A DNA stretch of 64,000 nt from Calothrix membranacea FACHB-236 (GTDB lineage: Bacteria; Cyanobacteriota; Cyanobacteriia; Cyanobacteriales; Nostocaceae). This document shows positions 30,044 through 38,806 of this stretch, piece after piece. The first letter of the stretch is position 1. The number at the start of each line of letters is the position of its first letter. The DNA lies in the NCBI RefSeq assembly GCF_014696315.1, contig NZ_JACJPX010000011.1, forward strand, positions 1-64,000, given 5' to 3'. A model generated the notes under the pieces. The model was not told where the DNA came from, did no database searches, and saw nothing but the letters and a program-made list of their open reading frames with translations. Made by a program: the position numbers and the translations under genes.

Positions 30044-30555
30044 AAAAAAACGGATACCAAATGGTATGTGAGCAGTCAGTACATAATTATTTCCATGTTA
30101 TCCCTAAAAAATTCGAGTTACAACGCTTAAATTCACGTTATTCCTAGTTTTTATATAAAAATTGCTATCTTTAGCGATTTATACACCAATTTTCCCAAAA
30201 ATCATCCTAAAGATATATGCGAAATAAATATTAAACAAATTATACTTACACGTCTTTTTTAATACATGAACCTATTAATACCAATTCTCTAGAATTTGGC
30301 AACAGGCTCACACCCTCAAGGCTATAGTATCCGAGATTTTCGTAGTTTCTAATGGGTATAAAATTGCCAGCAGTGCTTAGACAGATTAAAAATATTTTAA
30401 GCAGCACATTAGTAATTTACATAGATGCGCTAAATTATGCCATAACGTGTTTATATTCATTAATTGATACAAGGCTAGAAAAAAGCAAAAAAATAAGGGA
30501 TAAATCATTATTCCCTTACTTTATGCTGCCAAATATAGTGAGAAAGCCTAAGACA
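30044..30555. other. Intergenic, no gene seen
   Basis: AT-rich sequence between remA and the transglutaminase-like gene. A small palindrome (TACCAAATGGTA) lies near 30056. A frame on the plus strand running into the neighbouring gene is not convincing as coding. Confidence 0.4.
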
Positions 30556-32904
30556 TTAATTTTTTGAATTCGGTTTATTAGTGCTAGTTTTCACTTCTTG
30601 CCATCGTTGTCGTAGTTGCTGCAAGTTAGGAGTATGGCTACCATAACGCCATTTCACATAGGCTTGACAAATCTCATCGATTATCTCGGCGTTTGTCGGT
30701 GAATGATGCTGGTAAGCTACTCTGGCATACTCTAAAGGTGTTTGTGCAGGATGCTTGCCTAAACCTTGTTTCGCTGTCCATTGCAGCATTTGTTGATAAA
30801 GGCTTTCCATTGGTGATAATCTCTTTAACCATCTGCGGTTGAGCCACTCGCGCCACTGTACCCAACCTAGCCAAGTAAAGAAAGCGGTTGTGGTGGACAA
30901 GATTAAGCCAGTCAACACACCCAGCCAACCTTGAGAAAATAAAGCAAAAAACCAAGCGATCGCTTTACTCAACCAGCTAAATATTGTCCCAAATAGATAA
31001 TCAAGCCAGGCTTTCACTGGGGAAGGTAACCAGCCAGCTACCCACCGCCACATTTGGTTGAGCACACTAAAAGTCTGGGTATCTTCTATTGATGGGGGTA
31101 TCAGAGGATGGTTAGGAATGGGATCGAAGGCAAACCAGCCATATTTAGGAAAGTAAACTTCTGTCATGGCATAGGCATCAGTATTGCGGACAACGTACAT
31201 TCCCGTAAACGGATTGAACTGTCCTGGGCTAAACCCTGCTACCAAGCGTGCGGGAATGCCTATAGAACGCAGCATGACAGTGAGTACTGTGGAGAAGTGA
31301 TCTGGGTAGCCACCTTGATACTTAAACAAAAAATTATCCACCAAGTCTTCTTTCTCATCCAAATAAGGTAGCCCTAAGGGATTATCAGGAATAGAATAGT
31401 TTTGTTTTAAGTACTGGGCTAGGTAAAGCGTTTTTTCATAGTTAGAATCTAGGGTTTTATTTGACTTTGCTACCCGTTCTTGATTGTAGTTAGCGAGAAT
31501 TTTTTCTGTGCGTTGTCTAACTTTTTCGGCAATTTCTGGGGGGATTTGCAGATAATAATTTTTGATACTTTGAGGATATTTAGTAGACGCTTGTCCTAAC
31601 TTAGTGCGATCGCGGTATGGGACTTCCGAAATGACTGTATAGGTGAGATCTTCTGATAATGCCACAGGCGATCGCAAGCTATTTTCTTGATCGACAGCGA
31701 TGATCGATGTGGGAAAGTAAATTTCTTTGGGATAACTCAGTGCGGGGATTAAGTTAGGTAAATCTGAGACCACTGTATAAGTTTGTACTATCTCTTGAGT
31801 TTTGCCCCCAATAATCGGCCGCGGAAGAAAAATTTGGGAAGACCAAGGCGCTCGCCGCAGGGTAGTAACATCATCGTTGCGAGATACTTCCCAGCCCTTA
31901 CCTGTATAGCGATCAAATGCTAATACTCGCCAAAACCCCTCAGCCTGTGATCGCACCCGCATCACAACCTTGGGCTTCATTGCGCCTCGCAGGTTTTGGT
32001 TCATTTGGCTATTAAAACCGTAATAAAAATTATCATCTATTTTGCCAGGTGTGCCGTTTGCACCTTGGCCATTGCCATTGTTACCATTGTTGCCATCGCC
32101 TTGACTTTTGTTATTGCCTTGGCGGACATAACCAGGATTAATAATGCTCCGTCCTGTAAAATTACCTTTGATAGGAATAGAGGAACTGACAGGAAAGGTA
32201 CGTAATTGATAACCTGGGAACCTGGGCAAAACTGCAAAAATCGCTAGCCCCAGAACCAAAACTAGTGTAAATATTAAAAAATAAAAAGGTAAAAGAGAAG
32301 ATAATTTTTTCTCTTTTACCTTTGCTTGTTTTAGGTTTAGTTTCTCCAAGCCTAGTCTGGAGCGATAATCTTGGACTAAAGTTGGCAGTGCGATCGCTAA
32401 AAACAATAACAGCACAGGCGCAAATGCTAAAGTTTGACTTAGTGTTGCTGCCACACCTAGTAAAATTAGCCCAATGACAATTGAATAGCCCAAATCTTTC
32501 CGACGGGGCGTATCAAAGCTGTGGAGTATTTGAAGTTGAATTAGCAACTCTGCTAAACCCAACCGCGTATCATTTAATTCCCCTAATAACCGCCCAAAGA
32601 AAGCACCCAGTGCTACTAACATTCCTATGGCAATGCAGAACTTGACGGTAATATTGGCATTGCGGCGATTGCGGTAACTCCAAATTGCACCCATGACGCT
32701 TACAGGAATAGCCCAAAGACTAAAATTAGTCTGGGCGGCAATATCCGTCGCCACGATTCCCGTAATTACTAAAGCAATCACTAGCACCCGTAAGGCAATT
32801 GAATCTTCCACTTCTATAAAAGGCGACTTCTGCTTATTTGGTCGCCAGTCGTCATATCCTACAGGTAGACGCCAAAACCGATTGATCCTGGATAAGTTAA
32901 ACAT
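30556..32904 (-). CDS. TgpA-like membrane protein with inactive transglutaminase fold
   Basis: This 782-residue protein has the DUF3488/TgpA plan. Five or six N-terminal membrane helices (about 35-185 and 205-230) come first, then an Asn/Gly-rich linker and a transglutaminase-like domain (about 440-600). A further hydrophobic region (about 635-680) and a cytoplasmic DUF4129-like tail (about 700-770) follow. The catalytic triad is damaged. Where active members have GHCEYF this protein has GYPDHF (Pro534), and the DAHAW histidine is Tyr578. Only the Asp of FDP (about 594) remains. The fold is otherwise intact and no frameshift is seen, so it is probably a binding protein. It lies downstream of hetZ-patU, 325 bases away. 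Confidence 0.85.
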   Translation of the reverse strand: MFNLSRINRFWRLPVGYDDWRPNKQKSPFIEVEDSIALRVLVIALVITGIVATDIAAQTNFSLWAIPVSVMGAIWSYRNRRNANITVKFCIAIGMLVALGAFFGRLLGELNDTRLGLAELLIQLQILHSFDTPRRKDLGYSIVIGLILLGVAATLSQTLAFAPVLLLFLAIALPTLVQDYRSRLGLEKLNLKQAKVKEKKLSSLLPFYFLIFTLVLVLGLAIFAVLPRFPGYQLRTFPVSSSIPIKGNFTGRSIINPGYVRQGNNKSQGDGNNGNNGNGQGANGTPGKIDDNFYYGFNSQMNQNLRGAMKPKVVMRVRSQAEGFWRVLAFDRYTGKGWEVSRNDDVTTLRRAPWSSQIFLPRPIIGGKTQEIVQTYTVVSDLPNLIPALSYPKEIYFPTSIIAVDQENSLRSPVALSEDLTYTVISEVPYRDRTKLGQASTKYPQSIKNYYLQIPPEIAEKVRQRTEKILANYNQERVAKSNKTLDSNYEKTLYLAQYLKQNYSIPDNPLGLPYLDEKEDLVDNFLFKYQGGYPDHFSTVLTVMLRSIGIPARLVAGFSPGQFNPFTGMYVVRNTDAYAMTEVYFPKYGWFAFDPIPNHPLIPPSIEDTQTFSVLNQMWRWVAGWLPSPVKAWLDYLFGTIFSWLSKAIAWFFALFSQGWLGVLTGLILSTTTAFFTWLGWVQWREWLNRRWLKRLSPMESLYQQMLQWTAKQGLGKHPAQTPLEYARVAYQHHSPTNAEIIDEICQAYVKWRYGSHTPNLQQLRQRWQEVKTSTNKPNSKN

Positions 32905-33229
32905 TTAAAGTATGAGCCAAGCGATGATGTAGACGCTAAGACACTATGCTGGGTATGGAAATTAACTAACCTGCCTCCAGCTACTACCCTACCCTACTCT
33001 ATGAAAATGCCTTTAGCGAATGGGAATTCCCTAAGTAAAGTGGTAGCAAAATATAAATAGCATCTCTGTGAATCTACGCGTCTTGTGCTAGGTTCTACCA
33101 ATCAATATATGTTTGCGTAGGATCCTTCAATACCGCTTGTTGAAAAAAAAGATAAGTTTCAAAACCAGGATAATCTGCAATTATCTATTGACGTTTATCA
33201 AAATAGGGTGCTAGGAGTGACCATTTCAC
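32905..33229. other. Intergenic, no gene seen
   Basis: About 325 bases between patU and the transglutaminase-like gene on the same strand. No strong hairpin is seen, and it may contain a promoter for the latter. Confidence 0.35.
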
Positions 33230-34207
33230 TTATGTAGGATTAATAACAAACACAAGTGGCTGTTGGTCTATTTCTGGGAAATCCACTTCCAAAGTATAAG
33301 TTTGGTTAATCTGCTGGCAGGGTAATTCTACAACCAAGCTTCCAGTATTAGAAGACTGTGCTACAGCTTGGGTAGCATCACCTTGAAGTTGAAAAATACC
33401 TCTTGTGGGTAACTCACCTTGAACACGCAGTTTTCCTCTTTGGGATTGGTATTCTATTTTTAACTTCAGAATACCTGCACTAGTTAGCCATTCTCTTTCT
33501 ACCACTGGATGGGTTAGTGAGATGGGTATAGTCAAAGTGTCTAACAGTTGTTTAACTGTGAGTAATGACAATGCCATTTGTTGAGGTTCTCTTAAATCTG
33601 AGTAATCGCTCTGGAGATTAGGCATGGCCTCCAGTGCGTCTATAGATCGACTAGTACCACTTCTGAGAACTAATCCAGCTATATCGTTTAAGGTTTGGGG
33701 ATTATGGCTAGGGAATAACTCTTCTACAGCCTGAACTAATTTTGCCCCCAAAGGTAGGGAAGATGTCAGCAATAGTTGACATTTTTCTAACAACTGACGG
33801 AAAATGCTTTCCGGCAGTGCAATCGGCAAATTCAGCTTTGACTGTTGTGCTATCCAACCCCAAGCGGGAACAAAAGCTACCGATGGCTCGTCGGCGTAAT
33901 CGGGATAGTCTACTAATTGTGTTTCCCAAGGGAATAAGGGAGGACGGTTTTGAATTTGAAGTTGTAACCGATGTTTAATGACGGCTTGAAAACGTTCTTG
34001 CACAGTAGGAATTTCTCCCAATTGAAAGGTTTGGGGTGTCCCACCCAACTCTTGCTTCCCACCTTCAAATCCGGCAGTTTGCTTAAGTGGGTTTTCCACC
34101 CCGTTAATTTCCTGACAATCTACCGAGGAGAACTCAGTGGTGGTGACATCGTCTGCCAACACCAAACTAAGTAATTGGTGATGAAAGGATTCTGAGTCAC
34201 TATTCAT
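33230..34207 (-). CDS. patU: Heterocyst pattern protein PatU (undivided form)
   Basis: This protein of about 325 residues directly follows hetZ, which is the position of patU. In Anabaena PCC 7120 the locus is split into patU5 and patU3, whereas Nostoc punctiforme has a single patU, and this window has the single form. Visible parts are an acidic N-terminal region, a middle domain with FPWETQLVDYPDYADE, and a C-terminal beta-rich segment. The ATG at 34207 overlaps the hetZ stop by eight bases, so translation is coupled. PatU3 is reported to counteract HetZ in heterocyst spacing. Identity rests on context and my recollection of the family. Confidence 0.7.
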   Translation of the reverse strand: MNSDSESFHHQLLSLVLADDVTTTEFSSVDCQEINGVENPLKQTAGFEGGKQELGGTPQTFQLGEIPTVQERFQAVIKHRLQLQIQNRPPLFPWETQLVDYPDYADEPSVAFVPAWGWIAQQSKLNLPIALPESIFRQLLEKCQLLLTSSLPLGAKLVQAVEELFPSHNPQTLNDIAGLVLRSGTSRSIDALEAMPNLQSDYSDLREPQQMALSLLTVKQLLDTLTIPISLTHPVVEREWLTSAGILKLKIEYQSQRGKLRVQGELPTRGIFQLQGDATQAVAQSSNTGSLVVELPCQQINQTYTLEVDFPEIDQQPLVFVINPT

Positions 34208-35390
34208 GAGTAGATGCACCCGATCCGGACACTAAAGAGTTACGAATTTCCCAAGCTTGTTCTAAAATTTTAAACCAGCGTTTTTGCAGTTGTGCCATAG
34301 ACAAACCTAAGGTTTTGGCAATTTTTTCATCTGGTTCTCCTTGTTGCTTCATATCTAGTAGAGACCGCTGTTTTTCATCTAGCTCTGCTGTGTATGCTTG
34401 CCATTGCTGGGGTGTCAAACCTAAATTCGTAGGCAATGAAGCTTCTAACCATTCATGAACCAATTCCCAACGATGCAATAAGGCAAACCGAATTAAATGA
34501 TATTTAAAACGTTGTTGTAAGTAATCCCTCTGGCGGGGGGTTAAGCCCAAAATCGACTCTATTTCTTGTGCTGAGAGATCCTGAAGGCGGAGGCTGAAGT
34601 AATCGGCACAGTCGTTTTGTTGACGTTGTTCAAGATAATTTAATAGTTCCGTAATGACAACAGAGCGTAGTGTGTCTTCTTCGGGTTCTGGTTCTGCTTG
34701 CGTGGCCATTGCCGAACGCAGTTGTTGTACAGCTGGTTCTTCCCAAGAACCATCAGCTTCATTGGCACTACCTTCTGAGGCTTGTTCAATATCTACACTG
34801 GTTTCTGGAGGTTGCTGCTGCGAGAAGGTTTGCGCGCGGAGAATAATGAGCTGCTGTTGTCGTCCAGGCAAAGGTATGCGGCGCTTACCATAGCGCTCAG
34901 TAAATGCCATGTATTCTGCCAATTCCAATAGTGTTTGGGGGCGATAGGCACTACCCAATTGATTTTCACGGCGGAAAGCGTTCAAAGCTTCCAAATAAAA
35001 GCTCTGTAGAAAATCTTCAATGATAGTTAGCCGCCCTTGATAACTCAATTGCTTCTGAGGCGGGTTAATATAGCGATAAATGATGGCACTCAAAGTGCTA
35101 TGTAGTTCGACCCTCCCCCGATTTGAACCTAACTGATAGTATCTAATACACTGTTGCAGTCGGTGCTTAGCTAGGGTCATTGCTGAGTTTTCTATAGCAC
35201 CGGAAGCTTGGATACGTTTACTCTCGGTGCAAATGCGGTATACTTCGGCGGCAATTCGTGTTGCCACATCATGGCAATTCCGTTCCGAAGCTTTGGTTGA
35301 CTGTTTAAGCTCCTTAAATAGGAGTTGAAATATCACCTCCACGCCGATAGAATCTTCTCCCTGAATAGTTGCGGTTGCGGCTGAATTCAT
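34200..35390 (-). CDS. hetZ: Heterocyst differentiation regulator HetZ
   Basis: HetZ is a DNA-binding regulator that acts with HetR early in heterocyst differentiation. This 396-residue protein has a helical N-terminal half and an acidic linker (about 205-245). In the C-terminal part, two helix-turn-helix-like segments recall sigma-70 region 4: LSAQEIESILGLTPRQRDYL and EKIAKTLGLSMAQLQKRW. Length is close to the roughly 400 residues of the Anabaena protein. It is followed by patU with overlapping codons, and diverges from a hypothetical gene across about 200 bases that must contain its promoter. I could not recognise a HetR palindrome there. Confidence 0.85.
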   Translation of the reverse strand: MNSAATATIQGEDSIGVEVIFQLLFKELKQSTKASERNCHDVATRIAAEVYRICTESKRIQASGAIENSAMTLAKHRLQQCIRYYQLGSNRGRVELHSTLSAIIYRYINPPQKQLSYQGRLTIIEDFLQSFYLEALNAFRRENQLGSAYRPQTLLELAEYMAFTERYGKRRIPLPGRQQQLIILRAQTFSQQQPPETSVDIEQASEGSANEADGSWEEPAVQQLRSAMATQAEPEPEEDTLRSVVITELLNYLEQRQQNDCADYFSLRLQDLSAQEIESILGLTPRQRDYLQQRFKYHLIRFALLHRWELVHEWLEASLPTNLGLTPQQWQAYTAELDEKQRSLLDMKQQGEPDEKIAKTLGLSMAQLQKRWFKILEQAWEIRNSLVSGSGASTHE

Positions 35391-35594
35391 AGTCTCTGTT
35401 TTTAAAAGACCCTAACATACTTAAACACAACCTGTACGACCGTGGGTGTTGGCTTGATGATTTTGCGTATAAGCTAAACGCAGACCAATCCTGCATCCAG
35501 GATTCGGTTTAATTTATTATTCCCAACTTGATTGGGTTGATCATACTCTGTTTTGATGTTATGGCCATTACCCAGGAGCCGTGGACAAGTCATT
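35391..35594 (-). promoter_or_regulatory. hetZ-patU divergent promoter region
   Basis: These 204 bases separate the divergent hetZ and hypothetical-gene starts and must hold both promoters. I looked for the HetR-type palindrome and an NtcA box (GTA-N8-TAC) by eye and found no clear match. Confidence 0.4.
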
Positions 35595-36068
35595 ATGGAT
35601 TTAGAAGCACAAATTCAATTGTTGATTGATAATGCACCTCACGATGGTATAACACCACAACTTGTTACAGCAATTGCCCCTGCTTTAAAGGCGATCGCTC
35701 ATCAGTTAACTCACCCTCAGTATTATATTCTCCAAAGTGTGGAGTCTGAGTGGGTTTTAACTACATTGAGCAATCGGGCAAACCCAGGATTAGAAAAACG
35801 TGTTATTTACGCATTTCCTACCTTAAAAGATGCCTCACTGGCCTCATCTGCGGGGGTTGAAGAGCAATTAATAGCTACAGACATTCCTGTAACTCACATT
35901 TTGTTTCAACTGGTGGCGCTAGAATCCGTAGATAGTATAGTGTTTTTAGAAACTTCTGGCATGAGTACAAACGCTGTGGAGGTGCGGCGATCTGATTTAC
36001 AAAATCGGATTCAGCAACAACTACAAAAAAAGCGATCGCCAAGACAAGTACCACCTGATATTGCTTGA
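35595..36068 (+). CDS. Conserved hypothetical protein divergent from hetZ
   Basis: This protein of about 157 residues is soluble and has no membrane segment or signal. It has an N-terminal helical part (LEAQIQLLIDNAPHDGITPQ), a beta-rich centre (YYILQSVESEWVLTTLSNR), and a basic C-terminal tail. I do not recognise a named domain. The ATG at 35595 (MDLEAQ) is preferred over a start 14 codons upstream whose extra residues look unrelated. Its divergent position beside hetZ, which appears conserved, might mean shared regulation. That is inference. Confidence 0.75.
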   Translation: MDLEAQIQLLIDNAPHDGITPQLVTAIAPALKAIAHQLTHPQYYILQSVESEWVLTTLSNRANPGLEKRVIYAFPTLKDASLASSAGVEEQLIATDIPVTHILFQLVALESVDSIVFLETSGMSTNAVEVRRSDLQNRIQQQLQKKRSPRQVPPDIA

Positions 36069-36088
36069 AGGAAATGGGGCATTGGGGA

Positions 36089-36133
36089 GGCAGTGACGGG
36101 TACGCAGGGGTTTCCCTAAGTGGAGCAACTGCC
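36089..36133. repeat. Dispersed repeat with palindromic ends
   Basis: GGCAGT (36089-36094) is inverted as ACTGCC (36128-36133), with AGGGGTTTCCCT inside. It resembles the Nostoc-type repeat that includes CGCAGGGGTTTCCC. It sits between two convergent genes and may aid termination. Confidence 0.45.
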
Positions 36134-36186
36134 GTCATTGGGTATGGGGTATTTTCGTATACAACCCAGTCTCTAGCCCCTCATCC

Positions 36187-37158
36187 TTAATACAACCTAC
36201 TCAGTACATAGGTAGCCATGTCAATCAAGGCTTGACGTGATTCTGAAGGTGGTAAAACTGCAATATGTTCAGTTGCAAGTTTTGCATGATGATCTGCTAA
36301 TTCTCGTGCCTGCTGTATTCCTTGGCTTTCTTGAATCAGCCTTAGTGCTTGCTCTAAATCTCCATCTTGAGCAAACTCTCTCTCAATCAATACTTCTAAA
36401 TATGGTTTTTCTGCTAGAGCAAATAAAACTGGTGCAGTAAGATGTCCACTTTTGAGATCAGAGCCCACTGGTTTACCTAAAGTTTCTACCGAACTCGTGA
36501 AATCGAAAATATCATCCACAATCTGGAATGCTAGACCAAGATGACGACCGTAGTTATATAAATGCTCGGCGGTTTCTGAGGATACATCACTAAGTAAGCC
36601 AGCTGCTTTAGAGCTGTTGGCAATTAATGAAGCAGTTTTGTAATAGCTCTTTTTTAAGTAAGTCTCTATTGAGATATTAGTATCAAAACGATTTAGTCCC
36701 TGCTGGATTTCTCCAGCCGCCAAATCCATAATCACTTCAGAAAGCAATTTTACAACTTCCAAATTATCCAAGTTGGCTAAATACCAGGATGATTGAGCGA
36801 AGAGAAAGTCTCCTGCTAATACGGCTATGCGGTTACCAAACAAACTATGAACAGTTGGGACACCACGTCGCATCTGAGATTCATCAACTACATCATCATG
36901 TACTAAGCTTGCTGTGTGGATCATTTCTGTAATCTCAGCTAAGCGTCGGTGACGGGGCGTAATGTCTTGTTCTAGCATGGATGCTCGTGCTATCAGCAGA
37001 ACGATAGCTGGTCTAATGCGCTTTCCCCCAGCACCAAATAGGTGTTCGGCGGCTGCATAAAGTATGGGGTGGCGATTTCCAACTAGCTGTTTGAGATTAT
37101 CTGCTAGTATTCGCAGGTCTGCTTCCACAGGGGTAAACAGGGAGGTGGCTGGGGTCAT
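36187..37158 (-). CDS. sds: Solanesyl/polyprenyl diphosphate synthase
   Basis: This 323-residue trans-isoprenyl diphosphate synthase has the first Asp-rich motif in LVHDDVVDE and the second in FQIVDDIFDF. The residues before the first motif are small or aliphatic (Ala, Ser, Leu), as in long-chain enzymes. In cyanobacteria this enzyme makes the C45 side chain of plastoquinone-9. The GGKRIRPAI motif near residue 50 binds substrate. Short-chain geranylgeranyl synthase (crtE) is the main alternative, but the sequence reads more like the solanesyl type. The gene is monocistronic, with a very long upstream gap. Confidence 0.85.
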   Translation of the reverse strand: MTPATSLFTPVEADLRILADNLKQLVGNRHPILYAAAEHLFGAGGKRIRPAIVLLIARASMLEQDITPRHRRLAEITEMIHTASLVHDDVVDESQMRRGVPTVHSLFGNRIAVLAGDFLFAQSSWYLANLDNLEVVKLLSEVIMDLAAGEIQQGLNRFDTNISIETYLKKSYYKTASLIANSSKAAGLLSDVSSETAEHLYNYGRHLGLAFQIVDDIFDFTSSVETLGKPVGSDLKSGHLTAPVLFALAEKPYLEVLIEREFAQDGDLEQALRLIQESQGIQQARELADHHAKLATEHIAVLPPSESRQALIDMATYVLSRLY

Positions 37159-38101
37159 GGATGGGCGGACTCTGGCTTAGGTTACGAAAGTTTACATATC
37201 CTATACTCATTTTAAGATAACCCAGGTACAGCGCAAAGTTTTGATCCGGGAATACCTCACTCAGAACTCTTCTGTAAGCGGTGAAAGTCTTGTTATTCCT
37301 GATTTATTTGTCTTTTTATGTTGATTAAAATAGTCGGCAGGGAATAATTAACTGTAATCAGCAGCAGTAAAATTCTCATAATTTTTGTCTGAGACACCAA
37401 AATCTATTGCCTTTTATCTGCTTTGAGAAGATACTCATGCCTAGTGGCTATAGCAAAAGTCTTGCCAAGTTCTTAGGCTTTTAGCACGGTCTTACCTAAG
37501 AAATGCTGACGCGCTGGCATGAACCTCTGGTAAAAACTAAGAGGGTAAATATGAGGGACTAAGCTTCTTAGCCGTTCGCCCGAAATTATTAAGTAAAATG
37601 TATCTTTAGTTACAGCAAAGTGTTATAATTATCTGAATATGATTTCCCTAGACAAATTTGGCATCTATTCAGATTTTTAGGCTTTTGGGATATGTTCAAA
37701 ATATCTTTACAGATAAATAACAGAATCACGTAAGTAGTACCGTATTATTTCGTTACAAGAGTTACTTTAAGTACTCTCAGAAATTCTGCCTAAAACAATT
37801 TTTTAGAGCTATATTTCTTTTTTCACAAAATTTATTCGGCAAAATTTATTTACTTAGTTACTTTTATTGCAATAAATAAATTCTACAGCCATAAAATTTT
37901 TAGTGTAAAGTAATACATTTAATACTAAGTGTTAAGCTAAATTTTTCTCACTTGTTTAAGCCATTGAGAAATTTTAAAATTTAGCCACAAAGTTGGCTTA
38001 AAAGTCGGGAACCTTGTGTTACGCTAAGATCTAGGGATTTTAAATTTTTCAGATATTCACTCGCCAAAAGTAAATTACCACTAGGTAATTATACTTTTTA
38101 G
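37159..38101. other. Long AT-rich intergenic region upstream of sds
   Basis: More than 900 bases with no plausible gene. It should contain the sds promoter (minus strand). Near its right end, TATACT at 38090-38095 could be the -10 element for the structured region that follows on the plus strand, although no good -35 is visible. Confidence 0.4.
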
Positions 38102-38290
38102 GTCTTGTGAGTCAATAAATGTCGCGGTTGAGTCGAGGGAGTAATTCCTGATTTGATAGCTGCGGCCTGCAAGCCTGTTGGTTTGGAGTTATACGCTACC
38201 CATACAGGGAACCGCTCGGTTTTACTTGACATTGAGCTTTGGCGTTACTCCTGTAAAAGCGGTGCGAGCAGCAATAACACGGGCTAGGTA
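38102..38290 (+). ncRNA. Candidate structured non-coding RNA, possibly 6S-like
   Basis: This block is richer in GC than its surroundings and has nested pairing potential. GGAGTAA (38138-38144) pairs with TTACTCC (38245-38251). A hairpin CAAGCC-TGTT-GGTTTG forms at 38170-38185, and AACC-GCTC-GGTT at 38210-38221, all inside the long stem. CCTGT and ACAGG offer an alternative inner pairing. A possible -10 box lies just upstream. The size (about 150-190 bases) and long closing stem recall cyanobacterial 6S RNA, but I cannot confirm this. A structured leader of the small gene downstream is the main alternative. Confidence 0.4.
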
Positions 38291-38301
38291 GACTGCTGAA
38301 G

Positions 38302-38341
38302 AGAGTAGTTAATAATTGTCATTTGGCAATTTAACTGCTCT
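38302..38341 (+). other. Strong hairpin upstream of small membrane protein gene
   Basis: AGAGTAGTTAA pairs with TTAACTGCTCT through one G-T pair, and an inner AATTG/CAATT stem extends it, giving a hairpin of about 16 pairs. No T-run follows, so this is not a classic terminator. It may be part of a 5' leader or of the adjacent RNA. Confidence 0.5.
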
Positions 38342-38519
38342 GGAATGTGTAGTCCGTGAAAAATTAAGTCAAATACTAAATCCGTCTTCCGTAGGGAATT
38401 TATCCATACGGAGTAGTCTAGCATAGCAAACTACAGCCATCAAGAATCCTCTTGGGTGGTAGAAGTTTTACTTATGTATTTAAAGTGCATATTCGTTTGA
38501 CAAAGGTGCTGGTAGAACA

Positions 38520-38717
38520 ATGATTTACGGAAATATGCCTATGATGATTTTTATTTTAGCTGCTGGATATTTGTTCACCGTTTATCTACTCTTAGCACTA
38601 GCAAAGCGAACAGGAAAAAACAGTGATCCTACAAATGTAACTTTGGCAGGGCAGCAGAAACATACACAAGAGCTATCAGTAGCACCAAAGGTGACTGAAG
38701 TTGTTAATAGTCAGTAG
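38520..38717 (+). CDS. Small single-helix membrane protein
   Basis: This 65-residue protein has one membrane helix (about residues 7-27, MMIFILAAGYLFTVYLLLAL) followed by a basic and then polar tail. I recognise no family. Its short length and topology recall accessory subunits of thylakoid complexes, but that is only analogy. It stands alone between the structured region at 38.1-38.4 kb and murI, which converges on it. AAAGG about 18 bases before the ATG is rather far for a ribosome-binding site. Confidence 0.65.
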   Translation: MIYGNMPMMIFILAAGYLFTVYLLLALAKRTGKNSDPTNVTLAGQQKHTQELSVAPKVTEVVNSQ

Positions 38718-38720
38718 TCA

Positions 38721-38785
38721 AGTGTCAAAAGTCAAAAGTCAAAAGTCAAAAAATTTTTCTGGACTTTTGACTCTTGACTTGTAAA
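38721..38785. terminator. Bidirectional terminator built from inverted GTCAAAA heptamers
   Basis: Tandem GTCAAAA heptamers (GTGTCAAAAGTCAAAAGTCA) are followed by CTTTTGACTCTTGACTTG in the opposite direction, forming a hairpin between the convergent small-protein gene and murI. It combines a short tandemly repeated repeat with a terminator role. Confidence 0.6.
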
Positions 38786-38806
38786 CACTTCTACAAACAA
38801 ATTTTT

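Noticed and set aside
35391-35594. HetR palindrome or NtcA box upstream of hetZ
   Set aside because: No convincing match was seen by eye. A motif scan would be needed to decide.
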